This document shows positions 8,891 to 18,032 of a stretch of DNA of 64,000 nt, piece by piece. The notes under the pieces were generated by a model. That model was not told where the DNA came from, ran no database searches, and worked only from the letters and a program-made list of their open reading frames with translations. The DNA is from Qipengyuania vulgaris (GTDB taxonomy: Bacteria > Pseudomonadota > Alphaproteobacteria > Sphingomonadales > Sphingomonadaceae), in contig NZ_WTYC01000003.1 in the NCBI RefSeq assembly GCF_009827325.1, positions 62,001-126,000 of the forward strand, given 5' to 3'. A program made the translations under genes and the position numbers. Every line of letters begins with the position of its first letter. Position 1 is the first letter of the stretch.

Positions 8891-9440
8891 TATCATCGCG
8901 GAAACCGACCGCCTGATCTTGCGGACGATAGATGAGGGTGACGCCGCGGAGCAGATGCGGGTGCTGAATACCCCCACGGTAATGGCTCGACTCGGCGGCC
9001 CGAAGGAACTGCACGAAATCGCAGCAAAGCACGCCAAGGGCATGCACCTTTACGCGAAGCACGGCTTCAGCTTCCTGTTCCTGATCGAAAAATCCACCGG
9101 TGAAATGGTCGGCCACGCCGGAATCAAGCTGGTCGACAACCCCTTGGCCCGCAATCAGGGCGATCACGAAATCGGTTGGCTCATCCGCGAAGATCGCTGG
9201 CGCCTAGGTTATGCCGAGGAGGCCGTCCGCGCCGTAATCGGTTGGGCCTTCGGCCGCGTGGGTGCGCCGCATCTCGTTGCGCTGACCAGCCAAGCGAATG
9301 TGCCAAGCTGGAAGCTGATGGAAAAACTCGGCATGGTCCGCCGAAAGGATCTCGACTTCGACGATCCCGATTACCCGCCGGAAGATCGCACCACGATCCT
9401 CTACAGCCTCACACAAGAACAATGGGAGAGCCAGTCATGA
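8883..9440 (+). CDS. GNAT family N-acetyltransferase, second of tandem pair
   Basis: A 185-residue GNAT protein starting ETDRLILRTIDEGDAAE soon after the ATG. It shares with its upstream neighbour the blocks REDRWRLGYAEEAVRA and SWKLMEKLGM followed by KDLDF. The ATG overlaps the end of the first copy by eight bases, and its own stop overlaps the next gene in an ATGA. Substrate unknown. The two copies differ most in the stretch between residues 20 and 75, so they may act on different substrates. Confidence 0.88.
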   Translation: MPDIIAETDRLILRTIDEGDAAEQMRVLNTPTVMARLGGPKELHEIAAKHAKGMHLYAKHGFSFLFLIEKSTGEMVGHAGIKLVDNPLARNQGDHEIGWLIREDRWRLGYAEEAVRAVIGWAFGRVGAPHLVALTSQANVPSWKLMEKLGMVRRKDLDFDDPDYPPEDRTTILYSLTQEQWESQS

Positions 9441-10003
9441 CGAGCCGCCCCGGCGTCAACATCGTCCCGATCCACGGCAAGACACCGACAATTCACGAGA
9501 GCGCCTTCGTTGCGCCCGGCTGCACTATCGTGGGCGACGTCACGATCGGTGCGGAAAGCTCCATCTGGTACAATTGCGTGCTGCGGGCCGACGTCAGCCG
9601 TATCGTGATTGGCGAGCGGACCAATGTCCAGGACGGCAGCGTGCTTCACTGCGATCCGCCGCGACCCGGCGATCCCGAGGGTAGCCCGCTCCTGATCGGA
9701 GACGACGTGCTGATCGGTCACATGGTAATGGTCCACGGATGCGTGATCGAGGATCGCGGCTTTGTCGGTCTCGGCGCAATTGCGATGAACAAGGCGGTGA
9801 TCGGGAGTGACGCCATGTTGGCGGCAGGTGCCATGCTTACGGAGGGTAAGGTCATGGGCGAACGCGAGCTTTGGGGTGGACGTCCAGCTCGCAAAATGCG
9901 CGATCTCGACGATGCCGCCGTGGCGGGTATGCGAATGGGCGTGGTTCATTATGCGGAAAATGCGAAGCACCATTCCGCAGCGGTGAATGAAGCGCTCGAC
10001 TGA
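9437..10003 (+). CDS. Gamma carbonic anhydrase family protein (left-handed beta-helix)
   Basis: A 188-residue hexapeptide-repeat protein. Repeats such as VAPGCTIVGDVTIGAESSIW build a left-handed beta-helix, and the three family histidines are present in VLHCD, LIGHM and MVHGC. Family members (YrdA, PaaY, Cam-like) bind a metal and some hydrate CO2 or hydrolyse thioesters; activity here is not certain. The ATG at 9437 overlaps the preceding stop. The stop at 10001-10003 directly abuts the stop of the convergent ligase gene. Confidence 0.92.
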   Translation: MTSRPGVNIVPIHGKTPTIHESAFVAPGCTIVGDVTIGAESSIWYNCVLRADVSRIVIGERTNVQDGSVLHCDPPRPGDPEGSPLLIGDDVLIGHMVMVHGCVIEDRGFVGLGAIAMNKAVIGSDAMLAAGAMLTEGKVMGERELWGGRPARKMRDLDDAAVAGMRMGVVHYAENAKHHSAAVNEALD

Positions 10004-11596
10004 TCAGCCTGCAATCAGGGTGCGCAGGGTCTCGATCCGGTCGGCTTCGTGTGGTGGCTTGTCCCAGCGGATTCGGTGAATACGGGGGAAACGCATTGCG
10101 AGGCCGGATTTGTGCCGCTTGCTCTCGTGAACGCTGTCGAAGGCGACCTCGAATACCAAGCTCTTGTCGGTCTCTCTCACTGGTCCGAAGCGGTTCACTG
10201 TGTTGCTGCGGACATGACGATCGAGTTTCTTCAAATCGGCATCGGTAAAGCCCGAATAGGCCTTGCCTACCGGTAACAGGTCCGCGCCTAGGTCGGGATC
10301 GCCATCCCAGCAGCCGAAGGTGTAATCGGAGAAGAAGCTTGACCGCTTGCCGCTCCCCCGCTGGGCATACATCAGCACGCAATCGACCAGCAGCGGATCG
10401 CGCTTCCATTTGTACCAGTATCCGACGCGCCGCCCCGCGATATAGGGACTGTCCCTGCGCTTGAGCATCAGCCCCTCGATGGCGTCATCGCGGCTGCCCT
10501 CGCGGATTTGCGAAAGATGTTCGAAATCCGTGGCTTCGACAACGGAGCTGATATCGAAGTGCGAATCGGGAAGGCGTGACGCCAGCGCCTCGAGCTGTCC
10601 GCGCCGCTCGGACCAAGGGCGGGGGCGCATATCCTCCCCTTCGAGCAACAGTACATCGTAAAGCCTTATGAAGGCAGGATAATCTTTCAGCATCTTGTTC
10701 GAAACGGTCTTGCGCCCTAGCCGCTGCTGGAGCGCGTTGAAACTTGCCGCCCCGCCTGCCTCACCGCCTTGGGTGTTGCCGCGTACCAGCAATTCGCCAT
10801 CGACCACCGCATTCACGGGAAGAATGTCGAGAAATTCCGGGAAAGTCGCCGAAATATCGTCCCCGGACCGCGAAAACAGTCGTGTTTCGCCGCCGGCGCG
10901 GACCAGTTGCACCCTGATCCCGTCCCATTTCCATTCAGCGGCATAATCAGCCAGATCGACTACCGTTTCTTCCAGCGGGTGCGCGAGCATGAAAGGGCGG
11001 AAAGTAGGGAGATTCTCGATGTCGGGCGGCGCATCGCCCTCGGCCGCCCAGGCGAAGAGTTCAGCATATGGCGGGGCAAGGCCGTGCCAGTATTCCTCGA
11101 CATCATCTACCGCGACTTCGAAGGCTTGGGCAAAGGCCGTCTTGGCGAGCCGGGAGGAAACCCCGATCCGCATCCCTCCTGTTGCAAGTTTGAGCAGGGC
11201 ATAGCGACCGGAAGAATCGAGGCGGTCCAGCAGCTTGGACAGTTCTGCTACCACCGACTTGCGATTCATTACGGTCAGAAGCTCCACCGCTTCGCTGACG
11301 GAAGGTGGGGCAGGGGGCGTATCCGGGGCGGGCCATAGCAGGCTTGCCGTCTCGGCAGTGTCGCCCACGAAATCGCGGCTCAGCGTCCACAGCACCGGAT
11401 CGACGCGGTCCATCAGCAGGTTGCGGATAGTCGAGCTCTTTACCGCCGGGAAATCGAGCCCGTCCGACAGTGCCGCCAAGGCCCAGCCACGGTCGGGGTC
11501 GGGTGTTAAGCGGAGATATTCGGCGATGAGCCGCAGTTTCTCGTTCCGGCTCCGCGTATAGACCAGCGCATCGATCAGGGCGGCGAATTCCTCCAC
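10004..11596 (-). CDS. ATP-dependent DNA ligase (cisplatin/LigB-type, exonuclease-associated)
   Basis: A 530-residue ligase with an N-terminal DNA-binding domain, then the adenylation motif EWKWDGIRVQL with the nucleophile Lys223, motifs such as DGELLVRG and EGLMLKRRDSPY, and a C-terminal OB fold. It belongs to the class that sits beside an MBL-fold exonuclease and sometimes a DEXH helicase, presumed to serve DNA repair. The GTG at 11596 is two bases after the exonuclease stop with GAGG in front, so the pair is translationally coupled. No helicase of this system is seen nearby. Confidence 0.95.
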   Translation of the reverse strand: MEEFAALIDALVYTRSRNEKLRLIAEYLRLTPDPDRGWALAALSDGLDFPAVKSSTIRNLLMDRVDPVLWTLSRDFVGDTAETASLLWPAPDTPPAPPSVSEAVELLTVMNRKSVVAELSKLLDRLDSSGRYALLKLATGGMRIGVSSRLAKTAFAQAFEVAVDDVEEYWHGLAPPYAELFAWAAEGDAPPDIENLPTFRPFMLAHPLEETVVDLADYAAEWKWDGIRVQLVRAGGETRLFSRSGDDISATFPEFLDILPVNAVVDGELLVRGNTQGGEAGGAASFNALQQRLGRKTVSNKMLKDYPAFIRLYDVLLLEGEDMRPRPWSERRGQLEALASRLPDSHFDISSVVEATDFEHLSQIREGSRDDAIEGLMLKRRDSPYIAGRRVGYWYKWKRDPLLVDCVLMYAQRGSGKRSSFFSDYTFGCWDGDPDLGADLLPVGKAYSGFTDADLKKLDRHVRSNTVNRFGPVRETDKSLVFEVAFDSVHESKRHKSGLAMRFPRIHRIRWDKPPHEADRIETLRTLIAG

Positions 11597-11598
11597 CG

Positions 11599-12603
11599 TT
11601 AGTCGTCCTCATCCTCGTAGCCGACAAGGGCCAGGGCCCGGGCACGGCGCTGGTGAAGCTGGCACCAGCGCAGCAGCGCATCCTCGCGACCGTGAGTGAT
11701 CCAGTTCTCCTGCGCATCGACCTCCTTGATCGTGCGCGTCAATTCGCCCCAGTCGGCATGGTCGGAGATCACTAGCGGCAGCTCGACGTTACGCTGGCGG
11801 GCACGCTGGCGCACGCGCATCCAGCCGCTCGCCATGGCGGTGATCGGATCGGGGAGACGCCGGCTCCAGCGGTCGTTGAGCGCGCTTGGCGGGCAGACCA
11901 CGATATGCCCGCGGATATCCTCTTTGGAATAGTCCATGACCAATCGCAGCTCGCCCATATCGACGCCGTGTTCCTCGTAGAGGCGGCACATTTTCTCCAT
12001 GGCGCCGTGAAGGTAGATCGGCTGATTGTGGCCGGCCGCGCGCAGCTCCGCGATAACGCGCTGCGCCTTGCCCAGCGCATAGGCGCCGACGAGTACGCAG
12101 CGGTCGGGATGGGCGGCGAGGCGGTCCAGCAGCTTCGTCATCTCCTCCTCGATCGGCGGGTGGCAGAACACGGGCAGGCCGAAGGTCGCCTCGGTGATGA
12201 AGATATCGCAGGCGGTCACTTCGAAGGGCGGGCAGGTGGGATCGGCGCGGCGCTTGTAATCACCGGTCACGATGACGCGCTCGCCGGCATGTTCGAGCAG
12301 GATCTGCGCGCTGCCGAGAACGTGGCCGGCCGGAATATATGTCGCGTCCACACCGCCCTTGAGCCGGATCGTCTCGCCATATCCTACGGCTGTTGCGCCT
12401 TCCCGGGTGTTATAGCGCAAATCCATGATCGCCAGCGTTGCGGGTGTCGCAACCGTCTGTCCGTGACCGCCGCGTGCGTGGTCGGCGTGACCATGCGTAA
12501 CCAGCGCCCGGTCGACTGCGCGGGAGGGATCGACCCAGCAATCGGCGGGCTCGATGTAAATCCCGTGCGGTTCGGGTTTGATCCAGGAGAAGGGTGCGGC
12601 CAT
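11599..12603 (-). CDS. Ligase-associated DNA exonuclease (metallo-beta-lactamase fold)
   Basis: A 334-residue protein of the beta-CASP/SNM1-like metallo-beta-lactamase class. The metal motif THGHADHARGG lies near residue 37 and a further histidine set follows (VTGDYKRRADPTCPPFE, ISDHADW). Family knowledge: it is a predicted DNA exonuclease always found with the ATP-dependent ligase encoded next. Operon arrangement with the ligase (two-base gap) supports a joint role in processing and sealing DNA ends. Confidence 0.93.
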   Translation of the reverse strand: MAAPFSWIKPEPHGIYIEPADCWVDPSRAVDRALVTHGHADHARGGHGQTVATPATLAIMDLRYNTREGATAVGYGETIRLKGGVDATYIPAGHVLGSAQILLEHAGERVIVTGDYKRRADPTCPPFEVTACDIFITEATFGLPVFCHPPIEEEMTKLLDRLAAHPDRCVLVGAYALGKAQRVIAELRAAGHNQPIYLHGAMEKMCRLYEEHGVDMGELRLVMDYSKEDIRGHIVVCPPSALNDRWSRRLPDPITAMASGWMRVRQRARQRNVELPLVISDHADWGELTRTIKEVDAQENWITHGREDALLRWCQLHQRRARALALVGYEDEDD

Positions 12604-12657
12604 TGCTAAGTGAAGTGTAAACGCCCGCCTTGCGTTCCCGCTCTCTCGATGGGGCGT

Positions 12658-14145
12658 CTACTGTTTCTGTGCGCGGAACCGCTCGATCAAGCGCTTGGTT
12701 GACGGCTTCTGTCCAGTCGCTAGCAGGCTCGCGCGGAAGAGCCGGCCGAGAAATATCAACTCCAGTGCAATGGCGGCCGCGAGCAGGATGCCGGTCCCGA
12801 CCAGCACCCAGGTCTCGATACCCATGCCCAATCGAGCCAGCACGGCGAAGGGTGTCCATAGCGGCACCCAGGTAAGAACCTGTACAAGCAGCCCTTCCTT
12901 TCCTGCCAAAATGGCCTGCAACAGGAAGGTGATCGGCAGCAGGATCGCGAGCAATACCGGCATCAGGTAACCCTGCGCTTCGCTCATTGAATCCACCATC
13001 GCGCCGATCGCGACGAAAATGGCCGAGATCAGGATATAACCGGCAATGAAGAAATAGAGGATCGCAAGGATTATTCCGGGTGCAGATACCGGCTCGAGCG
13101 CGGGCCGGATCATGTCCGCAATCACACCCTGCGTGGCGTAAGCCGCGATACCCGCACAGCCAGCCCAGACGGCGATCATCAGCAAGCCTACGCTTAGGCC
13201 GCCGAGGAGCTTGCCGTACATCAGTTCTTCTGGCCGGATGCAGGCGAGCAGCGATTCCAGAAGCTTGTTCGAACGTTCTTCAACCGAGCCTTGGAGCATC
13301 CAGCTGCCCGACAGCATCAGGCTCATCATCAGGATGTAGGCAAGTGCCAGCGGCACGATCGAACGCACCAGTAGTGCCTCGCGCGCGCCGTCCCCGGGCG
13401 GCGGGGTGGTGACCTCGATCGCCGGAGCCGCCGCCTGAATAGCCGCGGCATCTTCCGCCGAAAGTCCGCGCTCGGCGAGAAGGCGGGTACGCAGATCCCC
13501 CGTCAGCGTGTCCTGCAAGGCGGTGACAAAGCTGGATCGCGCCTGGTTTGCGGCATACAGCCCGATACGCGGATCCTCCGGATAGTTTTCGCCCACCAGG
13601 ACGATTACTTCGGGGGCATCCTTCGCTTCGCTGTCGAACAGTTCGCGGGCAGCTTCCGCAAAACCTTCGCCCTCTTGCGCGGCAAGTTCGGGAGGGGGCG
13701 CCTGAAACTCGTATTCCCGCGCGTCTGGTTCGAATTCCGGCACGCCTTCCGGGCGTACCGCTTCGAGTCTCTCGATCGCGCTTTCGATTCCCCCGCCTTC
13801 TCGGAAAGCAGCAATATCGGCTGCCGTGTACCAGCGATCGTGTTGGGTCCAGGGTGCGCCCGGATCGGCGCTTTCGAGTCCGTACCGCTGGACATATCGC
13901 GATAGGCTACGGAGGATATCGCGGTCATCATCGTCTGCGAAGCGCGCTTCAAGTGCCGCCGCGGCAGCGCCGCCGGAACGGTCAACCACCACGACTCTTG
14001 CGGGCTCGCTATCGTCGAGCGTATCTCCGAGTATCGGGCCTAGAGCAAGGGCAACCGGCAGGATCAACAGGGTAAGCCAGAAGCTCTTCATGGTCAGAAT
14101 CTGGCGGATTTCGCGGCGCGCAACGAGAAGGATGTTGTCCATCAT
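12658..14145 (-). CDS. ABC-2 type exporter permease (NatB-like)
   Basis: A 495-residue permease. One membrane segment (residues about 20-38, SFWLTLLILPVALALGPILG) precedes a large periplasmic domain, and a C-terminal block of about five membrane helices runs from residue 260 to 480. This is the NatB/YhaP layout. Its ATG overlaps the stop of the ATPase gene as ATGA, so the two subunits are made together. Family members export sodium, drugs or unknown substrates; nothing here fixes the cargo. Confidence 0.92.
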   Translation of the reverse strand: MMDNILLVARREIRQILTMKSFWLTLLILPVALALGPILGDTLDDSEPARVVVVDRSGGAAAAALEARFADDDDRDILRSLSRYVQRYGLESADPGAPWTQHDRWYTAADIAAFREGGGIESAIERLEAVRPEGVPEFEPDAREYEFQAPPPELAAQEGEGFAEAARELFDSEAKDAPEVIVLVGENYPEDPRIGLYAANQARSSFVTALQDTLTGDLRTRLLAERGLSAEDAAAIQAAAPAIEVTTPPPGDGAREALLVRSIVPLALAYILMMSLMLSGSWMLQGSVEERSNKLLESLLACIRPEELMYGKLLGGLSVGLLMIAVWAGCAGIAAYATQGVIADMIRPALEPVSAPGIILAILYFFIAGYILISAIFVAIGAMVDSMSEAQGYLMPVLLAILLPITFLLQAILAGKEGLLVQVLTWVPLWTPFAVLARLGMGIETWVLVGTGILLAAAIALELIFLGRLFRASLLATGQKPSTKRLIERFRAQKQ

Positions 14146-15059
14146 TGTTCGACACCTTCACCGCCAACCAGTTCGACAAAAATATCGTGAAGGCTTGCGT
14201 GGCGCTCGTCCCACCGACGCAGGCCGATGCCGTTTGCCGTGCAATGTTCGAGCACGCGTTCGGGAGCGACACCGGGTTCGAGTTCGACCCGCCATTCCTG
14301 CCAAATCTCTTGTGCTTCGCCGTTACGATGCGCGAAAGCGACTCCTGGAATTGAACGAGGGTCGCCTCTCGATATAACGGTAAGGCTTGCTGGCAACTGC
14401 GCGCGCGCCTCTTCCAGTGTGCCCTCGAATCGCTTGCGACCTTTGCGCAGTAGAAGCAGCCGGTCGCACAGGCGCTCGGCATGCTGCATGACGTGGGTCG
14501 AGAAGATGACCGCCGCTCCGCGTTCGGATGCGCGCAAAATCTCGTTTTCGAGCAAACCCTGATTGACCGGATCGAGCCCGGAAAACGGTTCGTCGAGCAT
14601 CAGCAATTCGGGATCGTTGACCAGCGAAGTGGCCAGCTGAACCTTCTGCGCCATGCCTTTCGACATGTCACCGATGTCGCTCTTTGCCCTGACGGCAAGA
14701 TCGAAGCGTTCGAGCAGTTCCATGCCGCGCGAGCGTGCGTCGGAGGCGGACATTCCCTTGAGCCGCCCGAAATATACGATGGTCTCGATGGCGCTCATGC
14801 CGGAATAGAGGCCGCGCTCTTCCGGGAGGAAACCGATAGAGCCTGCCTTGCGCCGGTCAGGCGTACCACCGAGTACGATAATACTGCCCGATGTTGGCCG
14901 AATGATGTCGAGCACCATCCTCAGCGTGGTCGTCTTGCCCGCTCCATTCCCGCCGAGAAAACCGAAGATTTCGCCGGGTGCTACCGAAAAGGAAAGGTCG
15001 TCCACGGCCAGAACGTCGCCGAAGCGTTTGACGAGATTGGATACTTCCAGAATTGCCAT
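14142..15059 (-). CDS. ABC transporter ATP-binding protein (NatA-like)
   Basis: A 305-residue ATPase with Walker A GGNGAGKTTT, signature DMSKGMAQKVQL, Walker B LLMLDEPFSGLD and the H-loop STHVMQHAERL. The C-terminal 80 residues form the extra domain common in NatA-type ATPases. The start is the ATG at 15059, preceded by GGGGAAA; a longer frame to 15116 adds 19 residues without homology. It drives the permease encoded immediately downstream. Confidence 0.94.
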   Translation of the reverse strand: MAILEVSNLVKRFGDVLAVDDLSFSVAPGEIFGFLGGNGAGKTTTLRMVLDIIRPTSGSIIVLGGTPDRRKAGSIGFLPEERGLYSGMSAIETIVYFGRLKGMSASDARSRGMELLERFDLAVRAKSDIGDMSKGMAQKVQLATSLVNDPELLMLDEPFSGLDPVNQGLLENEILRASERGAAVIFSTHVMQHAERLCDRLLLLRKGRKRFEGTLEEARAQLPASLTVISRGDPRSIPGVAFAHRNGEAQEIWQEWRVELEPGVAPERVLEHCTANGIGLRRWDERHASLHDIFVELVGGEGVEQ

Positions 15060-15187
15060 GAGTTTCCCCGACCCCAGCGGAAAGTTGAGGCTATGGCCTA
15101 AGGGCTCGGGGGGCAAGCGAAAGGCTCGACTGCCGAACCGAAAGGGGTTGCGCCTGCCAACCCTCTCCTTCTCTCACCTAGACAATT

Positions 15188-17581
15188 TCAGTTCTCACCG
15201 TCGTCCGAACCCTTGCCCTCGCTCGCATCAGCGTCCGGCTTCTTTGGCGCAGATGTCTTTTTCGCTGCTGGCTTTCTTTTCGGCTTGGGTTTGGCCTTGG
15301 GGGGGGAAGGGGTAAGTTCGAAAGAAGGCTTGCCGTCCTTCATCGTCACGGAAACCTCCCCGCCATCGGCAAGCTTGCCGAAAAGCAATTCCTCGGCCAG
15401 CGGCTGCTTGATCTTTTCCTGGATCAGGCGGCCCATCGGGCGCGCACCATAGAGTCTGTCATAGCCCTTGTCGGCCAGCCAGGCGCGGCTTTCCTTGTCG
15501 AACTGGATGTCGACATTCTGTTCGGCCAGCTGCAGCTCGAGCTGGAGAATGAACTTGTCGACAACCCGCGCAACGGTAGATTTTCCGAGATACGCGAACG
15601 GAACGATTGCATCGAGGCGGTTGCGGAATTCCGGCGTGAACATGCGCTTCACCGCTTCCTCGCTCGCATCTTCCTTCGACACGTCGCCGAAGCCAATACC
15701 CTGCTTGGCCATGTCGGATGCTCCGGCATTCGTGGTCATGATCAGCACCACGTTGCGGAAATCCACTGTCTTGCCGTGATGGTCGGTCAGACGACCGTTA
15801 TCCATCACCTGCAGCAGGATGTTGAAGAGGTCGGGGTGCGCCTTCTCGATTTCGTCTAGCAGCAGCACGCAATGCGGGTTCTGATCGATTGCATCGGTCA
15901 GCAGGCCGCCCTGATCGTACCCGACATAGCCCGGAGGTGCGCCGATCAAGCGCGAAACGCTGTGACGCTCCATGTATTCGGACATGTCGAAACGCTTGAG
16001 CTCGATCCCCATGATCGAGGCGAGCTGGCGCGCCACTTCGGTCTTGCCGACACCGGTGGGTCCGCTGAACAGGAATGAGCCGATCGGCTTATCCGGATCG
16101 CGCAGGCCCGCGCGGCTGAGCTTCATAGCGGTCGAAAGCCTGTCGACTGCGGCATCCTGTCCGAACACGACGTGCTTCAGGTCGCGGTCAAGGTTCTGGA
16201 GTGCCTTCTTGTCGTCGCTCGACACCGATTTGGGCGGAATGCGCGCCATGGTGGCGATTACCGCCTCGATCTCCTTCGAAGTGATCTTCTTCTTGCGGCG
16301 ACTCGGCGGGACCAGCATCTGCATTGCGCCGACTTCGTCGATCACGTCGATCGCCTTGTCGGGCAATTTGCGGTCGTTGATGTAGCGCGCCGACAGCTCG
16401 ACCGCGGTCTTGAGCGCATCGGGCGTGTACTTGACCTTATGATGCTCTTCGAAGGCGCTGCGCAGGCCTTTGAGAATGGCAACCGTGTCCTCGATCGTCG
16501 GTTCGTTGACGTCGATTTTCTGGAACCGGCGCAGCAGTGCGCGATCCTTCTCGAAATGGTTGCGGAATTCCTTGTAAGTCGTTGATCCAATGCAGCGGAT
16601 GCTGCCTGACGAGAGCGCGGGCTTGAGCAGGTTGGAGGCATCCATCGCCCCGCCGCTGGTCGCGCCGGCCCCGATGACCGTATGTATTTCGTCGATGAAC
16701 AGAACCGCATCGGGCATGCCTTCGAGTTCGTTCACGACCTGCTTGAGGCGTTCTTCGAAATCACCACGATAACGTGTCCCCGCGAGCAGCGCGCCCATGT
16801 CGAGCGAGTAGATGACGGCGTCTTCCAGCACTTCGGGAACGTCGCCTTCGACGATTTTCCGCGCGAGGCCTTCTGCAATAGCAGTCTTTCCAACGCCTGG
16901 ATCGCCAACGTAGAGTGGGTTGTTCTTGGAGCGGCGGCACAAGATCTGCACGGTGCGATCCACCTCGGGGCCGCGACCGATCAGCGGATCGATCCTGCCG
17001 TCCTCCGCCTTCTGGTTGAGGTTTACGGTGAACTGGTCGAGCGCGGTTTCCTTCTTGTCGCCCGGCTTGCCGGTTTCGGCCCCCGGTTCGCCGGCTTGCT
17101 CTTCATCTGCTCCTTGAGGAGCCTTGCTGTCGATTTGCTTGCCGCCCTTGCCGATGCCGTGGCTGATATAGCTCACTGCATCGAGACGGCTCATGTCCTG
17201 CTGCTGCAGGAAATAGACGGCGTAACTGTCGCGCTCGGAAAACAGCGCCACCAGCACGTTGGCGCCGGTGACCGTATCCTTGCCCGATGACTGGACATGC
17301 AGGATGGCGCGCTGGATGACGCGCTGGAACCCTGCGGTCGGCTGCGGGTCGGAGCCCTCTTCGCTCTTGAGCGATTGGTATTCCTGCTCGAGATACTGCT
17401 TAACGACCGCCGCCAGTTCGTCGGTATCGACGCCGCAGGCCGCCATGACCTGCGCCGCGTCCTCGTCGCCGATCAGCGAGAGTAGCAGGTGCTCCAGCGT
17501 GGCGTATTCGTGACGCCGTTCGGCCGCATCGGTAAGCGCGGCGTGAAGGGTCTTTTCGAGGTTAGCGGCAAAACTGGGCAT
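15188..17581 (-). CDS. clpA: ATP-dependent Clp protease ATP-binding subunit ClpA
   Basis: A 797-residue AAA+ unfoldase that feeds ClpP. It has the Clp N-domain (two repeats, residues 1-145), a linker rich in Gly, Glu and Lys, AAA module 1 with [13 protein letters not shown] module 2 with [10 protein letters not shown] and the ClpP-binding C-terminal region. It exceeds the usual length of about 760 because of a basic Lys/Pro/Ala tail of some 40 residues ([17 protein letters not shown] then acidic). The adaptor gene clpS, often just upstream, is not in this window. A 130-base gap precedes it. Confidence 0.96.
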   Translation of the reverse strand: MPSFAANLEKTLHAALTDAAERRHEYATLEHLLLSLIGDEDAAQVMAACGVDTDELAAVVKQYLEQEYQSLKSEEGSDPQPTAGFQRVIQRAILHVQSSGKDTVTGANVLVALFSERDSYAVYFLQQQDMSRLDAVSYISHGIGKGGKQIDSKAPQGADEEQAGEPGAETGKPGDKKETALDQFTVNLNQKAEDGRIDPLIGRGPEVDRTVQILCRRSKNNPLYVGDPGVGKTAIAEGLARKIVEGDVPEVLEDAVIYSLDMGALLAGTRYRGDFEERLKQVVNELEGMPDAVLFIDEIHTVIGAGATSGGAMDASNLLKPALSSGSIRCIGSTTYKEFRNHFEKDRALLRRFQKIDVNEPTIEDTVAILKGLRSAFEEHHKVKYTPDALKTAVELSARYINDRKLPDKAIDVIDEVGAMQMLVPPSRRKKKITSKEIEAVIATMARIPPKSVSSDDKKALQNLDRDLKHVVFGQDAAVDRLSTAMKLSRAGLRDPDKPIGSFLFSGPTGVGKTEVARQLASIMGIELKRFDMSEYMERHSVSRLIGAPPGYVGYDQGGLLTDAIDQNPHCVLLLDEIEKAHPDLFNILLQVMDNGRLTDHHGKTVDFRNVVLIMTTNAGASDMAKQGIGFGDVSKEDASEEAVKRMFTPEFRNRLDAIVPFAYLGKSTVARVVDKFILQLELQLAEQNVDIQFDKESRAWLADKGYDRLYGARPMGRLIQEKIKQPLAEELLFGKLADGGEVSVTMKDGKPSFELTPSPPKAKPKPKRKPAAKKTSAPKKPDADASEGKGSDDGEN

Positions 17582-17711
17582 CAGGTTTCTGCTTTCCGAA
17601 GGACTCGCAGCATTGCGAGGTAGAGACAGGCTACCGTTCGAAGGTTAGCCAAAGCTGTATGTTCCAAAGATATGGTGGCGGAGCGGCAAGTTTGAAGGCC
17701 CCGCACCGCCG

Positions 17712-17912
17712 CTACTTCTTTCGCCCGAAGAGGGATTCGGCAGCGTCCCGATGCGCTGCGGCCTTGAGGCGGTGGGATTCCACCCTCGCGATCTCGGTCT
17801 CAAGCAATTCGATCCGTTCCTGCAACTCGTCCTGAGAATAGGGGCCGAGATCTTCGCTTGCGAGCTTGCTCGCGGCATCGCCTTTCGGCCGGGGACGATC
17901 ACCGTCTTCCAT
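17712..17912 (-). CDS. DUF1192 family small protein
   Basis: A 66-residue protein with the DUF1192 core LASEDLGPYSQDELQERIELLETEIARVES, which should form a short coiled coil, and a conserved end AAESLFGRKK. Function unknown; the family is restricted to alphaproteobacteria. ATG at 17912 fits the family length better than the upstream frame to 17969. It is transcribed divergently from the quinone oxidoreductase gene, 120 bases away. Confidence 0.8.
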   Translation of the reverse strand: MEDGDRPRPKGDAASKLASEDLGPYSQDELQERIELLETEIARVESHRLKAAAHRDAAESLFGRKK

Positions 17913-18032
17913 TCGCGGTACAATCCACCGCTGCCCGGTTGCTGTCAACAAGTCCCCACGGTAATGCACCGCTCGATCGGTTATTTCGTCCAGCTTCAGG
18001 GGGCATCTTTGGCAACTGGCTTACCTTCGACC

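Noticed and set aside
17625-17660. GGAAC-N16-CCTT on the minus strand before clpA
   Set aside because: The -10 differs from CGTT; a stress link for clpA is plausible but one mismatch in four bases is not enough.
17751-18032. Upstream extension of the quinone oxidoreductase frame
   Set aside because: It runs antisense through DUF1192 and shows no similarity to the enzyme; the ATG at 18033 starts the conserved domain.
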